Shown: piece after piece, positions 50,802 to 59,121 of the stretch | How the letters are laid out: each line of letters opens with the position of its first letter | Numbering within the stretch: the stretch's first letter is position 1 | Assembly (NCBI RefSeq): GCF_029854195.1 | Contig: NZ_CP122960.1 | Location: 310,001 to 374,000, forward strand | Origin: Amylibacter sp. IMCC11727 | GTDB lineage: Bacteria > Pseudomonadota > Alphaproteobacteria > Rhodobacterales > Rhodobacteraceae | Length of the DNA stretch: 64,000 bases | Reading direction: 5' to 3' | Notes under the pieces: model-generated | Database searches by the model: none | What the model was told of the DNA's origin: nothing | What the model saw: only the letters and a program-made list of their open reading frames with translations | Translations under genes and position numbers: made by a program

Positions 50802-52211
50802 TTAACCGAATTCACGGATGTCTGTGAGTTTACCCGTTACCGCTGCGGCGGCGGCCATGGCGGGGGACACGAGGTGGGTGCGGCCTTTGTAGCCTTGGCG
50901 GCCTTCAAAGTTGCGGTTGGAGGTCGACGCGCAGCGTTCACCTTCGGACAGCTGATCGGGGTTCATGGCAAGGCACATGGAACAGCCCGCCATACGCCAT
51001 TCAAAACCAGCCTCTTTGAAGATGTCGGCAAGGCCTTCTTCTTCGGCTTGGGCGCGGACAAGGCCAGAGCCTGGAACGATCATGGCGCGCATGCCGTCCT
51101 TAATCTTTTTGCCTTTCAGAACCTCAGCTGCGGCACGCAAATCTTCGATGCGGCCGTTGGTGCAGGAGCCGATGAACACGGTGTCGATTTCAATGTCTGA
51201 CAGTTTAGACCCTGGTGTCAGGCCCATATAATCGAGCGAGCGAGCCACCGCTTCGGATTTGCCTTCTGGGAAATCACTGGGGGATGGAACAACCGCATCA
51301 ATGGGCAGCACGTCTTCTGGCGAGGTGCCCCATGTAACGGATGGTGCAATGTCTTCGCCCTTGAGAGTGATGACTTTGTCAAAGTGTGCGCCTTCGTCTG
51401 TGTAAAGCTCTTTCCAAGCTGTCACAGCCATTTCCCATTCGGCGCCTTTGGGGGCGTGTGGGCGACCTTTACAGTATTCGAACGTCTTTTCGTCAGGGGC
51501 GATCAGGCCAGCGCGTGCGCCGCCCTCAATCGCCATGTTACAGACAGTCATGCGCCCTTCCATGGACAGTTCTTCAATGGCTTGGCCACAATATTCGATC
51601 ACATATCCTGTGCCGCCAGCTGTACCTGTGACACCGATCACGGACATGGTGATATCCTTGGCTGTAACGCCTGGACGCAAAGAGCCCGTGATTTCGACTT
51701 TCATGTTTTTGGATTTTTTCTGAATCAGCGTTTGCGTGGCCAGAACGTGTTCTACCTCGGATGTGCCGATGCCATGCGCCAATGCGCCAAATGCGCCGTG
51801 GGTGGCGGTGTGGCTGTCACCGCAAACAACTGTCATGCCTGGCAAAGTCCAGCCTTGTTCTGGGCCAACGATGTGGACGATGCCTTGGCGTACGTCGTTC
51901 ACCGGATAGTAGTGCAGGCCAAATTCCTTGGCGTTTTTGTCCAGCGCCTCTACTTGGATGCGGCTGTCTTCGGTCATGGTTTCGGCGTTGGCGCGATCCA
52001 GTGTTGTTGGCACGTTGTGATCTGGCACAGCGATTGTTTTTTCAGGAGCGCGCACTGTGCGGCCCGCCATGCGCAGACCTTCGAATGCTTGGGGTGAGGT
52101 CACTTCGTGAACGAGGTGGCGGTCAATGTAGAGCAGGCATGTGCCGTCTTCGGCTTCGTGGGCAACATGGGCGTCCCAGATTTTATCATAGAGTGTTTTA
52201 GGTGCGGACAT
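50802..52211 (-). CDS. leuC: 3-isopropylmalate dehydratase large subunit
   Basis: 469 residues from the ATG preceded by GGAGG; an upstream frame opening to 52334 is not used. The [4Fe-4S] cysteines lie in FIGSCTNGR and GCSMCLAMN (CX2C). CGDSHTATHGAFG and the ASTSNRNFEGRQG block are present. First gene of the leucine operon on this strand. Needs the cluster assembled and LeuD for activity. Confidence 0.96.
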   Translation of the reverse strand: MSAPKTLYDKIWDAHVAHEAEDGTCLLYIDRHLVHEVTSPQAFEGLRMAGRTVRAPEKTIAVPDHNVPTTLDRANAETMTEDSRIQVEALDKNAKEFGLHYYPVNDVRQGIVHIVGPEQGWTLPGMTVVCGDSHTATHGAFGALAHGIGTSEVEHVLATQTLIQKKSKNMKVEITGSLRPGVTAKDITMSVIGVTGTAGGTGYVIEYCGQAIEELSMEGRMTVCNMAIEGGARAGLIAPDEKTFEYCKGRPHAPKGAEWEMAVTAWKELYTDEGAHFDKVITLKGEDIAPSVTWGTSPEDVLPIDAVVPSPSDFPEGKSEAVARSLDYMGLTPGSKLSDIEIDTVFIGSCTNGRIEDLRAAAEVLKGKKIKDGMRAMIVPGSGLVRAQAEEEGLADIFKEAGFEWRMAGCSMCLAMNPDQLSEGERCASTSNRNFEGRQGYKGRTHLVSPAMAAAAAVTGKLTDIREFG

Positions 52212-52263
52212 TTTGTATCCTCCGGCTGGAAATTTTGGCTGTGAGTTTAGGGGCGTAAAGGAA

Positions 52264-52356
52264 TTACGCCGATAGCCCTGTGATGCGCGCAACGAGGCCG
52301 CCGTGGAAACGCCACGGCAGGCGGGTGCGGTCATCCATTGTGAATCTGATCATCAT
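52264..52356 (-). CDS. Possible 30-residue leader ORF before leuC
   Basis: A minus-strand frame, ATGATG to TAA, starts MMIRFTMDD, contains RLPWRFHGGLVARI and ends 52 bp before leuC. It contains the hairpin GCCGTGG/CCACGGC. It has no run of leucine codons and only a weak ribosome binding site, so a classical attenuation peptide is unlikely. It may be a small coupled gene or chance. Confidence 0.3.
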   Translation of the reverse strand: MMIRFTMDDRTRLPWRFHGGLVARITGLSA

Positions 52357-52471
52357 GGGCAGGGCATACCGTGTGGTAGGGATTCTCGCAAGGGGGGACG
52401 GTGTGAGAGGAATGCCCCTTATCAAATGTGGAAAATGCGTTATCCTGTAGGAAAATAATGAGAGCAGGCCC

Positions 52472-53857
52472 GTGGACGAAGACGAAACAAAACCAAGTAC
52501 CGAAACAGTGACACCACCCGAAAGCACGGAGCCCGTGGCTGAGCTGCCAACGGTAGCGGAGCAATCTGCTATTGTTTTGGATATGTTTGACAAATTGGCC
52601 ACGCGTTTGATGCAACCGTGGTCGGCGTATCAGTTGATGATCATTCTTGGGGTGATCTTTGTGGCGTGGTGTATCGCCCAATATTATCGCCCACGGGTGC
52701 GTGCAGCACTTGGCGCATCAAATGGGCTGCCAAAGTGGTTTTTGCGGTTCTGTTCCGTTCTGACGAAGTGGATGTGGCTGCTGGTGTTTGTAGTGTTGTC
52801 GTGGACCGTTGTGTTCGTGATGCGCGAAATGACTTGGCCGAGCCGATCCTATTTCGTGACCATTGCCGCGACGCTGGCGATGTGGTGGCTGGTGGTGGTT
52901 GTGACCACGCGGTTGATCCGTTCCAAATCGGCGCGATCTGTTGTGCGATGGCTGGTCGGCATATTTGTGGTGCTGGAGATTTTTGGCCTGCGCGAAACGG
53001 CAGCCAATGCACTGGATACCATCGCGCTTGATACTGGGGGCACACGGGTTTCGATGCTGACCGTCTTGGTGGCGGTTGTGTCGTTGGCGGTGCTGTTTGT
53101 GGTGGCCAGTTTCCTATCGAAAATCGGATCACGGCGGATCAACGGGATCGAGGATATGTCGCCGTCGATCCGTGTTCTGATGAACAAGGCCTTGCAATTG
53201 GGTCTCTATACGATTGCGTTCCTGATTGGTTTGCGCGTGGTTGGATTTGATATTGGCAATCTGGCGCTGTTGTCGGGTGCGATTGGTCTGGGTATCGGGT
53301 TTGGCTTGCAGAAAATCGTGTCGAACCTTGTGTCGGGTGTGATCATTCTGCTGGATAAATCCATTAAGCCTGGGGATGTGATTTCCCTTGATGGGACGTT
53401 TGGTTGGATCACGCAATTGGGCGCGCGCTATGCGTCTGTTTTGACGCGCGATGGGCGCGAATATCTGATCCCGAACGAAGATTTCATCACCAGCCAAGTG
53501 ATCAACTGGTCCCATTCATCCGATCTGGTGCGTTTGGAAATTAAGTTTGGCGTGGCCTATGACAGTGATCCCCACATGGTGAAAAAGCTGGCGTCCGAGG
53601 CGCCATTACAAGTGTCACGCGTGGTAAAGATTCCAAAACCCGTGTGTCACATTGTAAACTTTGGGGATAGCAGCATTGATTTTACGCTGCGGTTTTGGAT
53701 CCGTGACAGCACCGCTGGCCTGACCAATGTGCGGGGGGATGTATATTTGGCGCTGTGGGATACGCTGAAGGAAAACGAGATTGAAATTCCGTTCCCACGC
53801 CGCGATGTCACGATCCTGAATGATCCCCCGACACCTGCGCCTTTACCCAACGATTAA
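52472..53857 (+). CDS. MscS-family mechanosensitive ion channel
   Basis: 461 residues from a GTG. An acidic N-terminal tail (about 40 residues, Glu/Thr/Pro-rich), then several membrane spans and the pore-lining TM3 with SGAIGLGIGFGLQKIVSNLVSG, the glycine/alanine pattern of MscS. A cytoplasmic beta domain follows with DVISLDGTFGWITQLGARYASVLTRDG and IPNEDF, and an alpha/beta end. Relieves turgor on hypo-osmotic shock; may be gated otherwise in this long form. Confidence 0.93.
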   Translation: MDEDETKPSTETVTPPESTEPVAELPTVAEQSAIVLDMFDKLATRLMQPWSAYQLMIILGVIFVAWCIAQYYRPRVRAALGASNGLPKWFLRFCSVLTKWMWLLVFVVLSWTVVFVMREMTWPSRSYFVTIAATLAMWWLVVVVTTRLIRSKSARSVVRWLVGIFVVLEIFGLRETAANALDTIALDTGGTRVSMLTVLVAVVSLAVLFVVASFLSKIGSRRINGIEDMSPSIRVLMNKALQLGLYTIAFLIGLRVVGFDIGNLALLSGAIGLGIGFGLQKIVSNLVSGVIILLDKSIKPGDVISLDGTFGWITQLGARYASVLTRDGREYLIPNEDFITSQVINWSHSSDLVRLEIKFGVAYDSDPHMVKKLASEAPLQVSRVVKIPKPVCHIVNFGDSSIDFTLRFWIRDSTAGLTNVRGDVYLALWDTLKENEIEIPFPRRDVTILNDPPTPAPLPND

Positions 53858-53912
53858 ACTGAATGCGCCAAACGGCGCGGGCTTGCATCGCGCTTGTTTG
53901 GTTAATTTTCCT

Positions 53913-53950
53913 TTAACGCCGACACGTCCAAATAGACGTGTCGGCGTTAA
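53913..53950. repeat. Perfect 16-bp inverted repeat between mscS-like and peptidase genes
   Basis: Arms TTAACGCCGACACGTC and GACGTGTCGGCGTTAA, with loop CAAATA. It lies 55 bp after the channel stop and 126 bp before the peptidase. No T-tract on either side. Very stable; terminator-like or a structured 5' leader of the next gene. Confidence 0.7.
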
Positions 53951-54076
53951 GGGTTTGGTAAGGTGTGGGTTGGGAAATGTGAGTGATGTTCGCATGGAAT
54001 TTCGTAAAACGCGAAAAAGGCATTTAACCCGCCAAAGGAATGAGAGTAGCGTGTGGCAAACCGCAAGGAGGTCCTT

Positions 54077-55462
54077 ATGTCAGCCCAATTCGCCGCCCCA
54101 ACAGATGCCGCAATCCCAATTGATGTGATTGCCTCAGATCAGTTTGAAACCTTTGAACAACAGGCCGCGCCTGAAACTGTTGCGTGGGCAAAGGCGAATG
54201 GGTTTACAGGCAAATTGGGCCAAGTGCTGTGTGTGCCATCGGGGAGCGGTATTTCACGGGCGTTGGTCGGTTGGGGCACAGAGAAAACGCGCACAAGGGA
54301 TCGGCTGCATTTTGGGTACGCCGCGGTCAAACTGCCCGAAGGGGTTTATGCCATTGCTTCAGGTTTAGAAGATGACGCGCTGAACGAGGCTGCTTTGGCG
54401 TGGTTGTTGTCTGGTTATGTCTTTGATCGCTACAAAAAGAAGTCAGCTCCCAAGGCGCGGTTGGTTGCGCCACAGGGTGTGGATGCTGCACGGATAGAAG
54501 CGATTGTGGCAGGGGATTTCCTGACCCGTGATCTGATCAACATTCCTGCATCGGACATGGGACCAGAAGCGTTGGAGGCGGCGTTCCTAAAGGTTGCGCA
54601 GGAACATGGCGCAACAGCACAAGCGATTTGTGGGGATGATCTGTTGGCGCAGAACTTTCCGATGGTGCATGCAGTAGGGCGAGCATCCGATCAGGCGCCG
54701 CGCTTGCTTGATATGGTTTGGGGGGACGACACTGCCCCAAAGATAACGTTGGTGGGCAAAGGCGTTTGCTTTGATACGGGTGGCTTGAACATCAAACCTG
54801 GGGCGTCCATGGGATTGATGAAAAAGGATATGGGCGGCGCGGCAACCGTGCTGGGTTTGGCGCATATGATTATGACGCTTGGCATTCGGGTGCGATTGCG
54901 CGTGATTGTGCCTGCGGTGGAAAATTCGATTTCCGCAGGGGCGTTTCGTCCGCAGGACGTGCTGACATCACGCAAAGGTTTGACTGTCGAGATTAACAAC
55001 ACGGACGCCGAGGGACGGTTGGTTTTGGCGGATGCGCTGGCCTTGGCGGATGAAGAAACCCCTGATCTGTTGGTGTGCAAAGCAACGCTTACGGGGGCTG
55101 CGCGTGTGGCGCTGGGGCCAGATGTAATGCCGTACTATACCGATGATGATACGCTCGCCGCCGAGATCGCAACAGCGGGCGCTGCGGTGGCTGATCCTTT
55201 GTGGCGGATGCCGTTTTGGGAAGCGTATGAAGGGATGATTGAACCTGATGTGGCAGACCTCGACAATGCGCCTGCGGGTGGGTTTGCAGGGTCGATCACG
55301 GCGGCACTGTTCCTGCGTCGCTTTGTGGAAAACACTGCAAATTTTGTGCATTTGGATATCTATGGTTGGACCCCAAGCGCAAAACCTGGACGGACGAAAG
55401 GCGGGGCCTGTATGTCGGCCCGCGCCATGCTTGAAGTGATCGAAGCGAGGGCGGCCAAGTGA
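54077..55462 (+). CDS. Leucyl aminopeptidase family (M17) protein
   Basis: 461 residues from the ATG after AAGGAGG. C-terminal catalytic domain of the M17 family: GKGVCFDTGGLNIKPG with metal-binding Asp, MKKDMGGAA with Lys, the NTDAEGRLVLADAL metal signature, and a late GRTKGGACMSA. The N-terminal domain is the shorter form found in PepB-like relatives. Cytoplasmic, hexameric in the family, trims N-terminal residues from peptides. Its stop overlaps the next start. Confidence 0.93.
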   Translation: MSAQFAAPTDAAIPIDVIASDQFETFEQQAAPETVAWAKANGFTGKLGQVLCVPSGSGISRALVGWGTEKTRTRDRLHFGYAAVKLPEGVYAIASGLEDDALNEAALAWLLSGYVFDRYKKKSAPKARLVAPQGVDAARIEAIVAGDFLTRDLINIPASDMGPEALEAAFLKVAQEHGATAQAICGDDLLAQNFPMVHAVGRASDQAPRLLDMVWGDDTAPKITLVGKGVCFDTGGLNIKPGASMGLMKKDMGGAATVLGLAHMIMTLGIRVRLRVIVPAVENSISAGAFRPQDVLTSRKGLTVEINNTDAEGRLVLADALALADEETPDLLVCKATLTGAARVALGPDVMPYYTDDDTLAAEIATAGAAVADPLWRMPFWEAYEGMIEPDVADLDNAPAGGFAGSITAALFLRRFVENTANFVHLDIYGWTPSAKPGRTKGGACMSARAMLEVIEARAAK

Positions 55463-56274
55463 TGGATCGGCGTGACTTTCGGTGCAATGGGACCGTGGCA
55501 CATGCCAGTCTAAAAGGGCAGGTTGACGGTGTTGCGTTCGTGGATGGGCAGGCACAATCAGTTGCCGCGTCGGTCGCGGATTTGCTGGTGGCGCCGAATG
55601 GGGTATTGGATCGGCAGTTGATCTATGGCGAACGGTTTTGTGTGCTGGATTATCAAGACGGATTTGCGTTCGGCTTTGCGGTGCCCAGCGGCTTTGTTGG
55701 GTACGTTAGGCAGGACCAGTTGCAGGATCAAACCGCACCGACCCACCGTGTCGTGACTTTGGGTGCGCACATTTATCCAACGCGATCTATCAAGACGACG
55801 CCGGTAATGGCGCTGCCGTTTGGGGCAGTGATGCAGGCATCGGATCAGGCTGATGGTTTCTGGCGCGTTGGGGATGGATATATCCCCGTGCAGCAAGTGC
55901 AGGAAATTGACACCCACGAGGATGATACAGCTGCTACGGCACTGCGTTTCTTGGGTGTGCCATACCTTTGGGGCGGGGACAGCAATTGGGGGCTTGATTG
56001 TTCGGGGCTGGTGCATGCCGCTTTGCGAGCTGCGGGACGGGATTGTCCGCGCGACAGTGATCAGCAAGAGGCGTTTTTTGCCCCTGCTGACGGGCCAGCG
56101 CAGCGCGGTGATTTGGTGTTTTGGAAAGGCCATGTTGGCATGATGGTGGATAGGGACACCTTCGTTCACGCCAACGGACACCACATGGCGACCACGCTGG
56201 AGCCACTGGATGTGGTTAAAGCGCGAATAATGCAAGCAGAAGGCAAAGAGGTGACGTCGATCAGACGCCCCTAG
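55462..56274 (+). CDS. NlpC/P60 peptidase with SH3-like domains
   Basis: 270 residues; the ATG shares bases with the peptidase stop. Two beta-rich SH3-like regions in the first 145 residues (the second with IYPTRSIKTTPVMALPFG), then NlpC/P60 with Cys180 (GLDCSGLVH), His224 (KGHVGMM) and His236 (VHANGHH). Resembles YkfC-type gamma-D-glutamyl-diamino acid peptidases, and the coupling to an M17 aminopeptidase suggests degradation of recycled wall peptides. No signal peptide, in line with a cytoplasmic role. Confidence 0.92.
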   Translation: MDRRDFRCNGTVAHASLKGQVDGVAFVDGQAQSVAASVADLLVAPNGVLDRQLIYGERFCVLDYQDGFAFGFAVPSGFVGYVRQDQLQDQTAPTHRVVTLGAHIYPTRSIKTTPVMALPFGAVMQASDQADGFWRVGDGYIPVQQVQEIDTHEDDTAATALRFLGVPYLWGGDSNWGLDCSGLVHAALRAAGRDCPRDSDQQEAFFAPADGPAQRGDLVFWKGHVGMMVDRDTFVHANGHHMATTLEPLDVVKARIMQAEGKEVTSIRRP

Positions 56275-56615
56275 TCAATTGCGCGGATGAGTTTGCGTTC
56301 CAACACGCGCAGCACGGTTTTCAGATCATTGCCGCGTTTCAAGATACGGCCATCCATACCGATAATGCAGTACATACCCTGCTTGCCCGCCAGTTTTGGG
56401 CGTTTTTCAATGCGGTAGAGCGCGTGTTCGGCTGTGCGGCGAAAGATCGAGAAGACCGCGACGTCGCGCAGGGCACTGATGCCATAATCACGCCATTCGC
56501 CTGCGGCCACCATACGGCCATAGAGTGAAATGATCGGACCAAGTTCTGTGCGATGAAAGTGGATCGCATCCGGAGCTTTGCCAGCAGGAAATTTGGTCAC
56601 TGTGTGCATGTTCAT
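56271..56615 (-). CDS. DUF2794 family protein
   Basis: 114 residues; pattern FHRTELGPIISLYGRMVAAGEWRDYGISALRDVAVFSIFRRTAEHALYRIEKRP with the ending DLKTVLRVLERKLIRAID is typical of DUF2794, a small soluble alphaproteobacterial family of unknown function. Its stop overlaps the convergent NlpC/P60 stop by 4 bp (CTAG). The region upstream is gene-free. Confidence 0.9.
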   Translation of the reverse strand: MNMHTVTKFPAGKAPDAIHFHRTELGPIISLYGRMVAAGEWRDYGISALRDVAVFSIFRRTAEHALYRIEKRPKLAGKQGMYCIIGMDGRILKRGNDLKTVLRVLERKLIRAID

Positions 56616-56728
56616 GATCGGAGTTTGGGCCGTGTAAATGTTAAAGGCAAGTAAATATGCGTCGAAATTGCGGCGCGAAAAGACCCCTTTCTTGCCCCAT
56701 TTGGATCACAGAATCGTCGCGTTAGGGT

Positions 56729-56830
56729 GCGAAAAGTGACTCACGCGTAAAGTGAGTAACGAGTAACAGCCCCGTACAGGCCGCCGTGTGTTGGCGAAGC
56801 TGGCGGGGTATTTCTCGGCTCACTTTTCGC
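56729..56830 (+). ncRNA. Candidate structured RNA
   Basis: GCGAAAAGTGA (56729-56739) pairs perfectly over 80 nt with TCACTTTTCGC (56820-56830), and the right arm is followed by GTTTTAG. Inside, CTCAC-N7-GTGAG (56740-56756) is a hairpin and CCGCC/GGCGG sites allow a second. No convincing coding frame. Strand is not certain, although the T-run favours plus. It could be a small RNA or the 5' leader of a gene; no known family recognised. Confidence 0.35.
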
Positions 56831-57119
56831 GTTTTAGAAGGACCCTTTAGACGGAGCGCTCGCATAGGAATGATTGGAAAGGTATTGAGAAATCAAAATT
56901 TCACAATATTGCCTTATTCCTTCCCTGCATTTGCCCCGTTTGACCAGCATTCCTTTAGACAGAGCTGAAATATTGCTTGCATCCGACGCGGCGGCCATAA
57001 CAGCCCCCACCCTTGATCGCCGCGTCGGATCACTTTCTCAAAACATCAAAAAAGGCCCCACGCGGTTCAGCGTAAGGCGTTTGCGATTCAAAAGATGACG
57101 GGATGCCGAATAGTCGGCG
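56831..57119. other. Gene-free stretch with long hairpin and repeated 14-mer
   Basis: Contains a perfect 13-bp inverted repeat, ATCCGACGCGGCG (56981) and CGCCGCGTCGGAT (ends 57030), with a 24-nt loop, and a near-identical 14-mer, CCTTTAGAC(G/A)GAGC, at 56844 and 56952. Frames here are short and lack ribosome binding sites. Together with the candidate RNA, the gap between DUF2794 and hspQ is about 500 bp. Confidence 0.5.
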
Positions 57120-57494
57120 TTAGTTCATCTGAACATCGAGCTGATATTGCCCATTGTTCAACTCACCAAACATTGCGATGACCTCTGGGTGATCCACAGG
57201 TGCGCCAGACGTGTCTGAGACAAGATTTTGTTCGGATACATACGCCACATAATAAGAAGAATCGTTTTCAGCCAAAAGGTGATAAAATGGTTGTTCCTTG
57301 CGGGGACGTGCGTCTTCGGGGATGCTTTCCCACCATTCTTCAGTATTGGAAAAAGTTGGGTCCACGTCAAAAATAACACCGCGAAACGGGTGTTTGCGGT
57401 GGCGGACAACCTGTCCAATCGTGAATTTTGCTTCTGCGTGCAGCATCTTCGAACGTACTTCCCCAAACTCGAATCCCAACGATCCGATTGACAT
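57120..57494 (-). CDS. hspQ: Heat shock protein HspQ
   Basis: HspQ binds hemimethylated DNA in E. coli and stimulates the Lon protease. 124 residues from the first ATG; an internal ATG at 57446 (LHAEAKFTIGQVVRH) fits the usual shorter start. Signature FTIGQVVRHRKHPFRGVIFDVDPTFSNTEEWWESIPED, then PFYHLLAEND and the YVAYVSEQNL block, matches the family. Soluble. Confidence 0.9.
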   Translation of the reverse strand: MSIGSLGFEFGEVRSKMLHAEAKFTIGQVVRHRKHPFRGVIFDVDPTFSNTEEWWESIPEDARPRKEQPFYHLLAENDSSYYVAYVSEQNLVSDTSGAPVDHPEVIAMFGELNNGQYQLDVQMN

Positions 57495-57544
57495 TTTGTC
57501 TTAAATTGGCGGAAAGATTGCAAGCAATTTTAAGGAAACAGTAG

Positions 57545-58426
57545 ATGGCCCTTTTCTTAACAGTTCTGCAAATTGTGGCACCTGTTTTCCTTTTGGCGCT
57601 GATTGGCGTGGTCTGGGTTAAGCTGGGGTACGAGTACCGCGTGGCCTTTGTTACGCGGCTGGCAATGACCATTGGCGTGCCTGCGCTTATCTTTACATCG
57701 TTGATGAAGACAGAGATCGAACGGGGTGCTTTGTTCGATGTGGTTTGGGCGAGTTGTGCGGCCTACGCCGCTGTTACCGTTGTGTTTTTTGTTCTGGTAA
57801 AGCTCGGTCGATTGGATGTTCAAACCTTTCTTGCTCCTCTGATCTTTGGCAATACAGGCAATCTTGGTTTGCCACTGGCGTTGTTCGCTTTTGGGGAGGT
57901 GGGGCTTGGCTATGCCGTGGTGATTTTCGCGGTGATGGGGATTTACTCATTCACCTTTGGCATTTGGCTGGTGTCCGGTGGCGGATCCCCGCTCAAGGTG
58001 ATTAAGGAGCCGTTGGTGGGGGCGACGCTGTTGGGCGGGTTGTTCATGGTGCAGGGCTGGCAAACGCCGATTTGGTTGACCAATACGTTGGAGCTGATTG
58101 GGCAAATGGCGATTCCGCTGATGCTGATTACGCTTGGCGTGGCTTTGGCCAGGCTGACACCTGAAAATGTAATCCGTGCGGTGGTGTTGTCCCTTGTAAA
58201 AGTGGTGATTTGTGCAGGGTTGGCGTTTGGAATTGGGCAATATTTTGAACTGGCGCCTGTGGCATTGGCTGTGCTGGTTTTGCAGGTGTCCACGCCTGTA
58301 GCTGTCACATCTTATTTGTTGGCAGAAAAATATGGGGCAGAGTCAGGTGAAGTGGCGGGCCTTGTGGTTGTGTCCACGCTTTTGTCGGTTGTGACAATTC
58401 CGATCACATTGGCGTTTTTGGTTTAA
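57545..58426 (+). CDS. AEC-family transporter (auxin efflux carrier-like)
   Basis: 293 residues with about ten hydrophobic segments. Pattern VFLLALIGVVWVKLGYEYR and the central FGNTGNLGLPLALFAFG block, then IPLMLITLGVALARL and VSTPVAVTSYLLAEKYGAES, fit the membrane transport protein AEC family (PF03547). Substrates in bacteria are mostly carboxylates such as malate, but none can be named here. Divergent from hspQ. Confidence 0.9.
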   Translation: MALFLTVLQIVAPVFLLALIGVVWVKLGYEYRVAFVTRLAMTIGVPALIFTSLMKTEIERGALFDVVWASCAAYAAVTVVFFVLVKLGRLDVQTFLAPLIFGNTGNLGLPLALFAFGEVGLGYAVVIFAVMGIYSFTFGIWLVSGGGSPLKVIKEPLVGATLLGGLFMVQGWQTPIWLTNTLELIGQMAIPLMLITLGVALARLTPENVIRAVVLSLVKVVICAGLAFGIGQYFELAPVALAVLVLQVSTPVAVTSYLLAEKYGAESGEVAGLVVVSTLLSVVTIPITLAFLV

Positions 58427-58511
58427 TTGAGGCCACCAAACTCTTTATTTTTACACGCTAATAGTGTATTTCATCCTCAATACCGACGTTAGATCGGATG
58501 ATGAGGCAGAT

Positions 58512-59093
58512 ATGAAATATAGCACGATCCTAATTGCGGTCCTGATCCTTGCCGCCTGCTCAGGTGGACGATCCGCACCGCCCCGAAATCTTGATAATGC
58601 GTGTGTCATGCTGAAGGAACGCAAGGGTTGGTCCCGCGATCTGAAAGCGATGGAACGCAAATGGGATGTCCCACGCGAGGTGATCCTTGCCACGATTTAC
58701 CATGAGAGCCGATTTGTCGCCAAAGCCCGCACGCCCCGCAAATATGCGTTGGGTGTGATCCCGATGGGGCGTCAATCTTCGGCTTATGGTTACAGCCAGG
58801 CGCTGGATGGAACGTGGGATTGGTACAAAAAATCCACGGGCAAACGGTTTGCGCGCCGTGACAATTTTGGTGACGCGGTGGATTTCATGGGTTGGTACAT
58901 GAACAAGACCAAGGAAAAGACCGGCGTGTCAAAATCCGATGCCTACAACCAGTACCTTGCGTATCACCAAGGGCACACAGGGTTTAACCGTGGCAGTTAT
59001 CGCGGCAAACAGTGGTTGTTGAATGTGGCGGCGAAAAACCGAGCGCGTGCAAACATGTACGGGCAGCAACTGGCCACCTGCCGCCGACGGTAA
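58512..59093 (+). CDS. Lytic transglycosylase-like (SLT) lipoprotein
   Basis: 193 residues from the ATG at 58512; lipobox LILAAC. Lysozyme-like SLT fold: WDVPREVILATIYHESRF holds the catalytic Glu, followed by YALGVIPMGRQSSAYGYSQAL (the GYxQ block) and the AYNQYLAYHQGHTGFNRGSY pattern. Cleaves peptidoglycan glycan strands, anchored in the outer or inner membrane by its lipid. Convergent with lolA. Confidence 0.9.
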   Translation: MKYSTILIAVLILAACSGGRSAPPRNLDNACVMLKERKGWSRDLKAMERKWDVPREVILATIYHESRFVAKARTPRKYALGVIPMGRQSSAYGYSQALDGTWDWYKKSTGKRFARRDNFGDAVDFMGWYMNKTKEKTGVSKSDAYNQYLAYHQGHTGFNRGSYRGKQWLLNVAAKNRARANMYGQQLATCRRR

Positions 59094-59101
59094 AATGCAG
59101 T

Positions 59102-59121
59102 GACCTCCGTTAGCGGAGGTC
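59102..59121. terminator. Hairpin enclosing the lolA stop codon
   Basis: A perfect 8-bp stem, GACCTCCG/CGGAGGTC, with a 4-nt loop. On the minus strand the loop is CTAA, so the lolA stop lies in the loop. T-tracts are weak; probably shared between convergent genes. Confidence 0.6.

Noticed and set aside
56786..56968. 60-residue plus frame in the gene-free strip
   Set aside because: No ribosome binding site; Arg/Phe-rich composition, and it crosses the arms of the predicted RNA pairing.
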